From: Chara braunii
Taxonomy: Eukaryota; Streptophyta; Charophyceae; Charales; Characeae
Reading direction: 5' to 3'
Assembly: GCA_003427395.1 (NCBI GenBank)
Contig: BFEA01000075.1
Location: 1,401,960 to 1,422,211 of the forward strand
Length of the DNA stretch: 20,252 nucleotides
This document shows, one piece after another, positions 1-9,526 of this stretch (the first letter of the stretch is position 1; every line of letters starts with the position of its first letter). Made by a program: the position numbers and the translations under genes. Below the pieces are notes generated by a model. It was not told the origin of the DNA, did no database searches, and was given only the letters and a program-made list of their open reading frames with translations.

Positions 1-36
<36 letters not shown>

Positions 37-71
37 CAATCAATCAATTAATCCATCAAATCAGATCAATT

Positions 72-104
<33 letters not shown>

Positions 105-625
105 GTCAAACCCTTTTTTTAAGTTTTTTTGTTTATTTGTTATTAAATTTTGCATCTGCATTTTTTTTTAAACACCTCATTTCCCTGCAAAAAACAGAAA
201 TTCATTTTGAAAAAAAACACAGGTCGACTCGGGGACCATATATCTCATGATAAAAATGACAAAAAAAAACTCCTGCTTTTCTTTATATATATATATATTT
301 TTAATTTTATTTAAATCGTTTTGAGTTTTTGATTTTTAAAAAATCTTAAACAGTCGGATTCCAAAAAAATATATATAGGAGTGTAGGGTTTTCCAAGCCC
401 TACACCCCCATATATATATATATTTTACGAATTTTTAGGGGAGGGGGGAAATATTGAAAAACCAGGCCGCGGACCGGGCCTCATCGGCCGCGGCCGCGGC
501 CAAAATGCCCGCGGCCTAGGCCGCGGGTGTCACATAGGTGGGGATCATCACCAATAGTTGGAAAGCAGGTCCAGCATCCCAGTTACAGAACAGTCTTGAG
601 TGATATCAGGACACGAAACTTGACA
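1..625 (+). repeat. Composite repeat, copy A (cut by window edge)
   Basis: In order: (CA)n at 1-32, (AATC)n at about 36-106, T-rich DNA with TA tracts, a hairpin (GTGTAGGG at 381-388 pairing with CCCTACAC at 398-405), then a GC-rich block with CCGCGG palindromes at about 465-530 ending GGGTGTCACATAG. The same modules in the same order recur at 8662-9354 (copy B). Past the GC block both copies share a weaker match (ACCAAT...GGTCCA). No coding potential is seen. The class is unknown: the module order is fixed, so it is not just random microsatellite, but I found no terminal repeats. Confidence 0.6.
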
Positions 626-1080
626 GGTACCTGCCAGCATTGATTACTTTGGAACCCAGAGGATTGACCGAGCAGGTCATTGGAGGGGAGAGAACCTCTT
701 CGCCCTGTACCAGGCGCCAAATATCCACTATTACCCACTAGTTCCTTCCTCCCCCCCTTTGTTCACTCAGAGACAGCAATATTGTAGAATCATGACTGCT
801 TCAACGTTGATCCTTATCATCAACCGCCGCTGTCCATAGTCTTTCGCATCTGCAGGGATTGTCCACCCCCAGGGGGCACCAGGGGCGAATTCTGGCCTTT
901 AAGTATCAGATAAGGGTTTCTACCAAGGAGAAAGGGTGGCCGGAAGGTGGTCTCATGGGGAAGGAGAGCTCGACGTTGGTCCACTCATTAAAGAGAAGCC
1001 TGTAATCTCTACAGGGATCCTGCTCCTGCTCTGTCCCGCTGTTCTGGTCCCCTCCCCACTATATCTGAGCAATCCTGTGA
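540..1080. other. No gene recognised
   Basis: Apart from the weak tail of copy A at its start, this stretch holds only short open frames with no recognisable motif. No repeat shared with the rest of the window was noticed beyond about 625. It sits just upstream of the left arm of the inverted duplication, so it may be upstream flank of that locus. Confidence 0.3.
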
Positions 1081-1793
1081 CGAACTACTTTCTGCGACCG
1101 CGCGATCTTATGCGCAAGGCTACATCGGGGGTTGTGACGAGTTGAGTCTGCGTGGAGGCCCTTGCTTTACGTGTCCTTGTGCTTTCGCGTCCTTTGGAAA
1201 AAGCGGGGGGGGGGGGGGAGAAGACCTGGCCTGGTTCCGTGACCGTTGGTGGTTGATTGCGCCTAAGCGAGCGCAATGAATAACTGTTGCCATAGCTTTT
1301 TTCTTGTTCTGCTGTGAGAACGGGGCATTTTGGCATGATTGTCGCGCGGGAAATCGGTTTTTGAATTTTCACCTGATGTCGAGCCCCCCCGGGTTCTCAG
1401 AAATTGCTTCGTTCAGAATTTCTTTTTGCAACTAGGAATTTAGGCGCGCCTCAATTTCTGTTGCACAACGCTTCTTGCTTGCGCACACTATGCCACGTCA
1501 AGATCCGTGCTCTGATTTCTCCGCACCTTAATCCTGAGCGTAACTGTAAATTTTGTTTTGGCGGGCATAATTGCAACTGTAATTCCCTCGCTCTTGGTAT
1601 CTTTTGTGGCGCCTTCGTGCATGCGTACTTTTTCCTCTGTCTTATTCGCCTAAATGCATGCATGACCGGATCGATGTGTGGAGTGTTACGTTCCCCATAC
1701 CCCGGCCTGGCCATGCAGTCATAGGCACTCGCTTCCTCTTTCATCCCCGTACTCAGACAGAATCCAGGGTATCGCGTGCACACCCATGCATGC

Positions 1794-1800
1794 TATAAAT
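1794..1800 (+). promoter_or_regulatory. TATA-like box (TATAAAT)
   Basis: TATAAAT lies 91 bases upstream of the splice donor at 1885, a plausible distance for a short first exon. The exact box is not kept in the right arm, where the aligned bases read CTACAAG. That arm instead has TATAAAC slightly further downstream (19280-19286, minus strand). Function is inferred only. Confidence 0.3.
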
Positions 1801-1884
1801 TTCGTAAGCGCAATTAACTTGCTCTCTAAGACTTCTGGAAGTTAGCGTGGTCGATAGGATCGGCTAATGAGCGGAATTTGGAAG

Positions 1885-1890
1885 GTGAGT
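1885..1890 (+). other. Candidate 5' splice site (AAG|GTGAGT)
   Basis: AAG|GTGAGT is the full plant donor consensus. The same string is present at the aligned place in the right arm (minus strand, intron G at 18507). Conservation of the donor within a diverged duplicate supports use as an exon/intron boundary. An ATG at 1867 would give a six-codon start of coding, but the right arm has ACG there, so the upstream exon is more likely 5' UTR. Confidence 0.45.
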
Positions 1891-2047
1891 AGAGAGTTGG
1901 GCGATTCGACGAGCTGGTGCTGGGCATGCGGGGTTGATGTCGGGGCCGCGACGGACTGCGGCACACGGGCGAACCCGGCTGGCATGCTCGGACTAAGCAG
2001 GGTGACAACTCTGTGTAGATGTGAGGCAACGGACTGCCCGTATCGGG

Positions 2048-2052
<5 letters not shown>

Positions 2053-2121
<69 letters not shown>
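2053..2121 (+). repeat. (GA)n microsatellite
   Basis: Uninterrupted GA dinucleotide run of about 69 bases inside the presumed first intron of the left locus. The right arm has no GA run at the aligned position, so the expansion came after duplication. The SLSLSL and EREREREE open frames here are translation of the repeat. Confidence 0.95.
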
Positions 2122-2122
<1 letters not shown>

Positions 2123-2816
2123 CCGGAAGTGTGTGATGAGCCTCTTCTTCTACCCCTCTAAGCCATTTTGATTCTTCTTTTTTCCTTGTGAGCAATTTTG
2201 GTATTCGGCGCAAGTCGCCCCGCTTTTTCCTTCTGGATCGGCATTCGGACTTGTTATTTGCTCTTTTCTGTTGACGTGTATGTTTTTTCTTCCCCTCCCC
2301 TACTCTGACCTCCTAGGCTGATGGATCTGATTGATCGAAACCTGACTTCGATCGGCATCTTAGATCTTTTCTTTGTTTGTCTCTATTGATTGATGCACGA
2401 TTGCTTCTCCCACAGTGATTTTTTCCCCCCCTCTATATGGATAAACCACATTGATTGGTTAATTGCCTAAGATCGAATTTTGTACTATCTCGATGCATGA
2501 ATGATTGTCACCTTCTTTTTGTTGATGTATGCATGCAATTGGACGCGTGGACGATGGGTATTTGTCTGTCGAAATTAAATAGGGATGCTAAATGATCAGA
2601 TGCCTGCCTCATGATAGGACTATCCACCCTCGGCTAACAGGTCAGCGCGTTTGAGACGCGGGTTACTGGTCTTTGTCCATCGGCCCGAAGAGCAGGCGTT
2701 GTGCACACACGTGACACGGGTAAGCCCGATCAGACGCGCATTGCCTACACGCGTGTCTGCAGCGCCTGTGCTCGGTCCAAATGTTCGAATGACTGAGTTT
2801 CTGCCTCACCCCACAG
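2122..2816 (+). other. Presumed intron of the left locus
   Basis: T-rich, gene-free stretch between the donor at 1885 and an acceptor-like site at 2815-2816. It ends in a pyrimidine-rich tract followed by CACCCCACAG. Frames are full of stops. Weak similarity to the right arm continues to about 2250 and then fades. Intron status is inference from the two splice-like sites. Confidence 0.3.
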
Positions 2817-2991
2817 CATGAATATTGAACTCCCTTTTCGTATTACTGACCGCGAGTGTTTGAGGGATCCGGAATTCCGGGAGTATTGGGAGCGCGCGTG
2901 TCTGTCTGCACGATCAAGGGGAGAACTTCCCGAATTCCCATACACAGTGGGAAACGAACGTATCTGCGAGTGGGACATCGATCGAGCTTGA
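2817..2991 (+). CDS. Candidate short coding exon, left locus (unknown product)
   Basis: Directly after an acceptor-like CACCCCACAG, an ATG at 2818 opens a 57-codon frame ending TGA at 2989-2991. The product is charged and not low-complexity. It starts MNIELPFRITDRE and later has YWERACLSAR. A minus-strand frame at 17836-17519, downstream of the right arm of the inverted duplication, has SMEFGVPLRLRDHD and IWRACTEAK in the same order and spacing, allowing two one-codon gaps. I do not recognise the family. The TGA could end a short protein or be a disabling change, since the partner frame runs on for about 60 more codons. The weak point is that the similarity is short and read by eye. A frame with no real transcript is the main alternative. 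Confidence 0.35.
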
Positions 2992-3606
2992 GAGCGCATT
3001 CCACATCACCCGGAATTCCCCGACCGATACGCGTGTCACCTTGTCGCGGAACCAGGGGAATTATTATGGAGATCGACCTCCCTCCCTAACACCGCATACT
3101 ACCCTTCCATTCGCTGACCATTATCCCTTGGTACGCAATCGCTCCATATGGGCCCCAACCCCCGTGCTCGGAGTGCTTGCAAGACCGCGAGTACCGAGCC
3201 TCCGGTTTCATCCGGCGAACTCGCTCGGAGGAAGAAGAACGGGCGCACAGCCTTCGGCTAAGGCCAGTCGCGTCGGATTTTGAGACCAGCAACGCACGAC
3301 GCCAACAAGTGGTCAGACAGCGCAACAGCCATAGCGTCCCGACCGTGCACCAAATACGAGTCTGACCCAGACGACGGAACCAGCAGAGGTGGTAGCCCCA
3401 CACTCAGAAGCATAGAAACAGACTTTGACCCACGCCTATCCTCTTGCATTCCTATCTCTGAAACTTGCCATAGGAGATCTCAATTCCGACTTGAGACTCC
3501 ACTCCCACTTTCCCAAAAATCCTTGGCACACCCCTTTTTCGCGCTTCCAGGCCCACTCACACTCCGACCAGGAAGTCGCGCCGGACGTGAGGCTGGGCAT
3601 CACAAT
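2992..3606. other. No confident gene; overlapping open frames
   Basis: Several frames stay open here, including a plus-strand frame from 3262 to 3798 and another from about 3131 to 3365 with an arginine/glutamate-rich stretch (RRTRSEEEERAHSLRLR). None has a recognisable domain and they overlap each other. The 3' part of the longer frame runs antisense to a LINE remnant, so it is unlikely to be real as a whole. Further exons of the left locus could lie here, but I cannot choose a frame. Confidence 0.25.
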
Positions 3607-4306
3607 TCATCCCCCTCGGTTCCCTCCCAGCCACTCTGCACAAAAGTTTGTGAGCGCTCCCTTAATGTCCTGGTTACTGCGAAATGTGTCCAGCTGTGTT
3701 TTGTGGGTTTGCCATCTGTGTACGAGTTCCAACTGGATCTGCTCTGTGATCCGTTCTACCAATTCTCCCCTTTCTACCCTGGTCCCTTCCATTGCTAATA
3801 GGCAGTGTTGCCATGAGAGGGCCCAGAGGATCAATCGTCTGCCTAATCTATACATGTTTTCTGTGAATGAGGAGGATTGAGCCATAGCAGGGTTGTGTCC
3901 AGTCAATATCGCCTGCCAGGACCATGGCCAGGGGGTATCTGGCAGCATTTTTCGCTATATACGGTCTCACCATCGCCATGTCAGCAGCGCCACGCCGCCA
4001 CCGGGCATTGCATGAAGACATGCTCGATGGTCTCATTCCATTTGCATGAGGGGAAGGCTGTTAGCCATCGCTGACACCAGGGCGTTGCAACCCGCTTTTG
4101 TTCCAGGTTTGTGTGGTCAACAAGGCAGGCATTAGTTGGGAAGCAGCGGTGGGCAATCTGCCACTACAAAGATGTAACCTTGGCTGGTCTGACCTTGTTG
4201 TCGGCAAACCATCGGATCGGTGTGATGAGGGAGTGGTCTATATTGAGATGTTTGGCCCACAGGTCATTTATCAGATCGCGCAACCGGAGGGTAACTCCCC
4301 ATAATT
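3607..4306 (-). pseudogene. LINE (non-LTR retrotransposon) 3' coding fragment
   Basis: On the minus strand the frame from 4306 down to about 4012 reads as the end of a plant-type LINE reverse transcriptase protein. It has LWAKHLNI and WQIAHRCFPTNACL, then PSCKWNETIEHVFMQCP, which has the Cys-x-x-x-x-E-T-x-x-H-x-x-x-x-C pattern of the zf-RVT family. An in-frame TAG lies at 4164-4166. After the Cys/His segment the frame shifts, and the last part (3948-3607) carries a tryptophan-rich tail (LILWALSWQHCLL) and a coiled, charged end, closing with TGA at 3607-3609. The reverse transcriptase core and endonuclease are absent: the fragment stops abruptly at an AT-rich junction near 4310. No poly(A) follows the stop, so the 3' end is also incomplete. 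It is a dead remnant. Confidence 0.7.
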
Positions 4307-4309
4307 TTT

Positions 4310-5345
4310 TCAATTTTTTCTTTCACGAATAATATTTTTAAAATTTAAAAACGAAAAAAAAAATGCAACCAGCCAAAATAAGCATTTTCGTTTGATATTT
4401 TGTAGGTTATTTCGTTTTTTTTTAATTTTTTCAATGTCATCACGCTGTGGGGCTTGAGGCGACTGTAGCTGGGTGAAACCTAAAAAAAAAAAAAAAAAAA
4501 ACACTCTTTCGTGGTCTGCCCGTTCACAAAAACAACACCAAATGAACGTCCGGGTCACGTTCAAGTGACCGGTGCCGTTCACGTTCAGGCTGACGGCACT
4601 GCTCAGAATCGATAGCTGGGCCAAGTACTGGTGGTTTGAAAAAAAGGTAATTTAAAAACAGAAGGAAAGAAAGAAATAAGAGAAGGGGTGTCTTTTTGCA
4701 CACACACAAAAAAGGATTGCATGAGATGGCTCACCTGAATAGCACAACATCCTACTGTTAGCAAACATCGGAATCATCCATCCTATAGTTTCCCCCCCGC
4801 CCTCTGTTTTTTTTCACAAAGAAAAGCTCCTTTCCATTGGTGGGGAGCTGCCCCCGCGGAAACCATTGATTGCTGAAGGCAGTGAAGGGGTACAACTCTC
4901 GACCAACTAGTTAATAAACTCAAGGGGTAAGTACGTTGATGTCATAACAAAGATTCGAGTGACCAGAAAAAACACGCGCCCAGAAAGAAAACAGCCTCCG
5001 AGTTAGAAAAAGCAATGAAAGTACCGCGGCCCTGACAGATTCACAGGTGCCGTAACTACAGGGGTGGGCCACGGTGTCAGACGGGTAAAAAAACAGGAAA
5101 AAAAAGGGCGGGGGGAAGAGGCCCAATGGATCCTTTTCTACCGAAATTGCCGTTCAGACTTGCGCCGTGATATTTTCGCTGGCGCATGTTTTTTTCACGG
5201 CGCGTGTTTTTTTTGCCTTTGCAAACTCCAAATCTGCCGCATCCGTTCTCGTTTCTAATTTAACTAAAAACACACGCCGGGTGAAGATCACACTCCTGGC
5301 CATTGCAGCTCGGACTCCAGTGGAGACTGGCACGTTCCTTTTCTA
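4310..5345. other. AT-rich gene-free stretch
   Basis: Homopolymer-rich DNA: long A and T runs at 4310-4440, (A)20 at 4482-4501, further T runs to 5210. The open frames consist of lysine or phenylalanine runs. No domain, RNA gene or shared repeat was recognised. It probably represents several old insertions upstream of the LINE remnant. Confidence 0.4.
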
Positions 5346-5475
5346 AAGGGGTAACTTCAGTAGAGTCACAAAACGAGTTGGGTTGTATACATTGCCCGAA
5401 CTGCAATTTGAAACTGTATCTTGGCCCGTAGTGCAATTGTAACTCATTTCTCTGACTCTCACGTAGTTTCCCCTT
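5346..5475 (-). mobile_element. MITE-like element, family 1, internally deleted copy
   Basis: A 130-bp unit with imperfect terminal inverted repeats: AAGGGGTAACTTCAGTAGAG at the left, and AAGGGGAAACTACGTGAGAG when the right end is reverse complemented. Its reverse complement aligns along its length to 16904-17112, which holds about 70 extra bases in the middle. Shared interior blocks include GGGCAATGTATACAAC and TTGCACTA-GGGCCAAGAT. No coding capacity; superfamily unresolved, and no clear target-site duplication was seen. Confidence 0.65.
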
Positions 5476-5921
5476 CACTAAAAGAAGATCCGACGGTCTG
5501 AATGGAACAGATGAGGGCCGCCCATTTTCCTTAGAATCTGGATGAAAACTGTCAAGGCCATGCTTGTCAAGCAGCTCCCCTCCAGTTGAAATGGGGGACT
5601 GGCAAATCTGACCAACATTCCCACTTCAAACACGGACGTTGACTCGTACAAGAAATAGGGGAGGAGAGATAAACACACCAATCAGACAGAGATAGATATC
5701 ACACTAGAGGCCGCCAGCCGTAGACCAGAAAAATCGTCAAGGATCTCTATTCTAAAGAAAAACAACTAGGCACAATTCCACGACCATCAACAAGTCGACG
5801 GCAACACTGAGAGTCTAAGATGACGGTGATGAAGCGTCGCTCAGGAAAGACGACGCTGAAACGACAACCACCGAACAACTACCAGACGGCTCTTCAACAG
5901 CAGGTGCAAACCTGCTGCAGC
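5476..5921. other. No gene recognised
   Basis: Short open frames only. The end (from about 5820) is read-through into the SINE-like repeat. No motif, RNA gene or inverted repeat was noted. Confidence 0.3.
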
Positions 5922-6087
5922 CAGATCCGACCAGCAGGTGGCGGGAGCTGCACCCAGATCCGACCAGCAGGTGGCGGGAGCTGCACCCACCATCAGGTGA
6001 GATACCTGCCGCAGCAGGTGGGCGATATCGGCCAGGGGTCAGCCGGTAGCATCAGGACCGAGCTTCTTTGATGGGCCAGTCACTGTG
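5922..6087 (-). repeat. SINE-body fragment with a 33-bp tandem duplication
   Basis: From about 5974 to 6087 the sequence matches the body of the SINE at 14591-15185, in the same orientation. Shared blocks include CAGCAGGTGGGCGATA, GGCCAGGGGTCAGCCGGTAG and GATGGGCCAGTCACTGTG. Just before it two perfect 33-bp units lie head to tail (5922-5954 and 5955-5987). The tRNA-like head and poly(A) tail are missing. The plus-strand frame repeating QIRPAGGGSCT is simply translation of the repeat. Confidence 0.7.
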
Positions 6088-6280
6088 GGGAGTCAAATTT
6101 ATGGGTGTCATCCGTCCGCAGGGGCCATGCTAATCTACTCTGTATGGTTCCAATTTCAACGGATGTCCCGATGGACGAGTCAAGTTTCGAATACTAGGCA
6201 GAAGAAAAGGAAAAAAACACCGAATTCCACTTTTCTTGATGAGGCAGTTCGGAATGCGCAAAGAAAGCAAAAATAGTTAG

Positions 6281-6423
6281 CCTTTCTTGAACCGAGGCCC
6301 TCTGCATATGAAGGTCCACCGGGCTAATCGGTAGAAAGCGCCCACACCAAAACCTTTCTTGAACTGAGGCCCTCTGCATATGAAGGTCCACGGGATAATT
6401 GGTAGAAATCACCCATGCCAAAA
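6281..6423 (+). repeat. Two tandem units of about 72 bp
   Basis: Units at 6281-6352 and 6353-6423 both begin CCTTTCTTGAAC, share GAGGCCCTCTGCATATGAAG and end CCAAAA. They differ at about ten positions. A third partial unit merges into the left arm of the inverted repeat that follows. The reverse complement of the unit (TTTCTACC-ATTA...GG-CC) resembles the flank just after the GC block of composite copy B (9300-9330), tying this block to that repeat family. Confidence 0.75.
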
Positions 6424-6826
6424 CCTTTTCGGTTTTGGGTGCCCCAAGTTCGGCAGTTTGGTCCTACCGGCCCAATGTTTTCCATGTGGGGTACTACACC
6501 CACAAGTCACTCCAAGCGTCCTACCGGATCGTGAATCTGGCGCATAAACAGTGCCAGTTTCATTTTCAAATTGATGTAGAAGAGGCCAAGGGTGGTACCG
6601 CTGAAGGATAGAATGACGCCCACGTATGGCATTTTGAAAAAGAGGGGCCCTACCTGTTCATGAATATGGTACAAAAACAGCGCCGAATTCATGAAAAGGT
6701 AAAAACAGGCCAAGGGAAGGCACCTTTCACCCACTGGCAGGCTGAAGGCATTTGGGCCAATAGTACCAAACAGCCGAACTTTGGGTGCCCAAAAACGAAA
6801 AGGTTTTGGCGTGGGCGTTTTGTACC
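6396..6826. mobile_element. Foldback element with about 78-bp inverted arms
   Basis: Left arm about 6396-6474 and right arm about 6749-6826 are reverse complements with scattered mismatches. The core GCCAAAACCTTTTCG and AAGTTCGGC-GTTTGGT occur in both. The interior carries two degenerate direct units about 131 bp apart (from 6519 and 6650), sharing AGGCCAAGGG and GCTGAAGG. No transposase is present. It could be a non-autonomous DNA transposon or part of composite copy C, since its right edge runs straight into that copy. Confidence 0.55.
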
Positions 6827-7050
6827 TAATATGTGTCCCCCTCGGGCACGGCCGAGGCCGCGCGGCCGAGTTTGCGCGCAGCCGCGCCACGGCCAGGCGG
6901 GGGCGCGCGCACGCCGCCTGCGCACGTCACCCACTACCACCCTATAAATAAATTAATTAATTAAAAAAAAAAAAAAAATGAAAATTTTGGGGGGGGGGGT
7001 TCAGTGAGTGGCAAAAAAAATAAAAAAATAGAAAAATAAATAAATATTTA

Positions 7051-7093
7051 TTGATTGATTGTTTTCGTGTTGATTGATTGATTGATTGATTGT

Positions 7094-7164
<71 letters not shown>
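7051..7164 (+). repeat. (GATT)n microsatellite
   Basis: GATT tetranucleotide array with a few single-base variants. Together with the (AATC)n array at 8738-8874 it forms a long inverted pair around 1.57 kb of sequence. Translated on the minus strand it gives the NQSI repeat frames, which are not genes. Confidence 0.95.
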
Positions 7165-7166
<2 letters not shown>

Positions 7167-7180
7167 GGGGGAGGGGTCCT

Positions 7181-7204
7181 CACACACACACACACACACA
7201 CACA
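7181..7204 (+). repeat. (CA)n microsatellite
   Basis: Pure CA dinucleotide run adjoining the GATT array through a short G-rich linker. Confidence 0.95.
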
Positions 7205-8650
7205 ATAGGTTTTATGTCTGTCTGTTTTGCTCTTGTTGTCTGTCCTCCCTCTCATTTTTCCTACATCTTTTTGCTTACCCAACTGAGCACCCTTAAGTAG
7301 TGCCAAACAGTCGGTGGTTCCTCGTTTGGAGTGCCTACTGCACTCTTATGGGGGCCGCTCAGTTTGGGATGTCTGTGTTGCCTGTGGGTGATGACGGATA
7401 GTAGTCGGAGTAACTCCCTGGCTCAGTGGGTGGTGGGAACCAACAGTCTGCGGGGTTCAATCGTGATGTGAGTAGGTCATGCGCTGCTTTGCTCCATGTT
7501 GGATGTGTGGACTGCCTTGTCTGCGCTCCAACGCCGCCTTGCTGCCTGTCCCTCTTGCTTTGCATGTGGTTCTCTGCAAGTTGTAACAGTTGTGTTTGCT
7601 GTGTGGTGTGGCCGTGTTGTCGGTGTTGCCTTTTGCTTCCCTGCCCCGCTGCCTTGCTGCCCATCCGCTGGCTGTGCCTTTCGTGTTTGCTGCTTGTGTG
7701 CCTAGTAGGTTGGTTGTCTTGTTGATGGTGCCTTGTGCTCCGCTCCACCATTGCCGAGCTGCTGGTCCGCTCACGCTGTTGTCCCTTGCAGTCTGGTTGC
7801 CTTGCTTGTTTTGTCTTGTGCTTCACTACATGGTTGCCGCGCTGCATGTCCTGCGTGCCATGTCGTTTCTGACGTTTTGCAGCCATGTTGCCTCTACTGC
7901 TTTGCCTGGTGCTTCGCAGGGTTGCTGCCGGCTGTTGTGTTTCGTTTGGGGGACAGTCTGCCTTCAACAAGGGTCGAAGGGTTCATGACCCAAACCATCA
8001 AGGACGAAGACTCCACAGATTGTCGAGGGTTCAGCCTCCTAATGAGTCGGTGCAACTCCGACGAAACAGGCTGTCATCATCCGTGTTTGTTTATTTTTAT
8101 TTTTCTCGCTCTCCGTTTTTCCAACTTGGTATCACTAATTCGTGCCTTTTTCGCTTGTTGCTTTAAGTTTGTGTTGGTTACCTGCCCGCACTCCTCCCCC
8201 ATGTCGTCCACCCTATGTGACTTGCAACCTCTTGTTGTCTAGTGCCTTGTTACCTCGCCGTTATTTGCCTCACTGTGTTTTGCCTTAACGGCCTTTGCAT
8301 CGTAGTATTCCATGGGCATCTGAGCCGGGCCCATGAGGACACCTCACCCTCTAATGAGCCTTGACGGGAGCAAGCGCCAAAAAGCGTGTGAAGGGATGTG
8401 TCATCCCTCCTCGGACCTCTGTTGGTCACTACACCAACCTTGATGGTTATGCCATTGTTGCTCCCCACCCTTCCTGTCTCCTCGTCCATCTTCTCTTCTA
8501 TAAACCTTTGGACTTGTCTGCGGGTATTGATGGTATGTGCCATGGGACAGACCAACGAACAGGAACGCGGTCCAGCATTAGGTGAGTGAATCAAACACGA
8601 GGTTCCCGTGTATCGGGTTGCTTTGTTATATTACTTTACAAACACACATA
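7205..8650. other. GTTGCC/CTTGCTG-rich low-complexity segment, no gene recognised
   Basis: From about 7490 to 7960 the plus strand is T/G/C-rich and full of degenerate repeats of TTGCC, TTGCTG and TTGTG, with few A. The strand bias keeps frames open, giving a 203-codon minus frame (7970-7359) rich in Q, R, K, H and S and several cysteine-rich plus frames. None shows a domain. From about 7960 to 8600 composition is more balanced, with open frames on both strands around 8250-8594, also unrecognised. Confidence 0.45.
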
Positions 8651-8661
8651 CGTGCGCGCGT

Positions 8662-8704
<43 letters not shown>

Positions 8705-8846
8705 GACACACTCTTTATTATATATATATATATTTTTAATCAATCAATCAACCAATCAATTAATCAATCTATCAATCAACCAATCAATCAATCAACCAAC
8801 CAATCAATCAATCAATCAATCAGTCAATCAATCAACCAATCAATCG

Positions 8847-8877
<31 letters not shown>

Positions 8878-9354
8878 AAAAAAAAACAGCACAGAAGAAG
8901 AAGAAGAAGAAGAAGAAGAAGAAATCAATTAACTTGGCAAAATTTATAGGAGGACTCTGACTTCATATCAGTCACGAAAAAAATGAAAAAAAAAATTCTG
9001 CTTTTCTTTTATTTATTTTTATTTTTTTTCTTTTTAACCGATTTTTGTTTCTCATTTTTTATAAAATCCTAAATGAAGTAAAATTCAAAAATAAAATATA
9101 TAAAATAAAATATATAGTATTGTAGGGTATTAAAAACCCTACAACCACATATATATATATATATATTCACTTGTTTTTTTACCACCAAAAAAATATACAA
9201 AAAAACGGACCACAAACTAGGCCTCCTTGCCGCGGCCGCGGCCGACTTTTTCACCTGCGGCGGTCGAATTGCCCGCGGCGTAGGCCCCGGGTGTCACATA
9301 GCTTTCTACCAATTATGACATGGTCCACCCTTGTCTTGACCACAAAAGCCTTTG
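8662..9354 (+). repeat. Composite repeat, copy B
   Basis: Same order as copy A: (CA)n 8662-8700, TA tract, (AATC)n 8738-8874, (GAA)n 8894-8923 (not in A), T-rich DNA, hairpin TGTAGGG (9121-9127) with CCCTACA (9137-9143) flanked by TA tracts, then a GC-rich block 9229-9292 ending GGGTGTCACATAG. The stem keeps pairing in both copies although loop bases differ. After it comes CTTTCTACCAATTATGACAT, shared with the 72-bp units near 6300-6420. The Harbinger element begins immediately after at 9355, so this copy may be interrupted by it. Confidence 0.65.
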
Positions 9355-9526
9355 GGGCTTGTTAGACACTCCTCGGGCGCGTAAATCCCCCGAAGAATTC
9401 ATCATTCCACTTATCCTCAGGGAAGAAATTGAAAAAAAATGTGAAAACATTTCCTCGGGGATTCCTTGAGGATTTATCGGGCTACAGCCATTTCGACGCG
9501 TTCCCCAAGGGACCTCCCGAGGTCCC

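Larger units (their letters stand above)
1080..2060 (+). repeat. Left arm of a diverged inverted duplication (5' gene region)
   Basis: This segment aligns, with gaps, to the reverse complement of 18340-20040. Exact anchors include ATGACCGGATCGATG (1662-1676 against 19444-19458) and a 20-bp match at 1994-2013 against 18380-18399. Others are GCGCCT(T)AGCGAGCGCA near 1260 and GTTGGGCGAT-CGACGAGCTGGTGC near 1896. The match is clear from about 1222 to 2050 and weak outside. It contains a TATA-like box and a consensus splice donor, so it reads as promoter, first exon and start of an intron. Poly(G) at about 1205-1218 is a local difference. The overlapping short open frames on both strands look like noise. 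Confidence 0.7.
6827..7204 (-). repeat. Composite repeat, copy C (reverse orientation, divergent)
   Basis: Read on the minus strand it has the module order of copies A and B: (CAAT)n, T-rich DNA, TATAGGG, a GC-rich block with CGCGGCC motifs, then GGGACACATA. Main differences are a TG rather than CA run at the outer end, a run of 11 G (plus strand, about 6990), and no clear CCCTA half of the hairpin. Assignment rests on module order and end similarity rather than full alignment. Confidence 0.45.

Noticed and set aside
381-405. Telomere-like sequence (TAGGG...CCCTA)
   Set aside because: A single inverted pair, not a tandem array; better explained as a hairpin stem.
370-540. Helitron 3' end (hairpin near a terminus) for the composite repeat
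   Set aside because: The hairpin is followed by more than 100 bp of shared GC-rich sequence and no CTRR end was found; no Rep/helicase motif is present.
3280-3798. 172-codon plus-strand frame
   Set aside because: It lacks an ATG at its start and its second half is antisense to a well-supported LINE remnant.
5922-5987. 33-bp direct repeats as a CRISPR-like array
   Set aside because: Two adjacent units without spacers, in a eukaryotic SINE context.
6957-7306. Minus-strand frames repeating NQSI, and similar plus frames at 8582-8960
   Set aside because: These are translations of the GATT/AATC tetranucleotide array; a 4-bp unit gives a 4-residue repeat in every frame.
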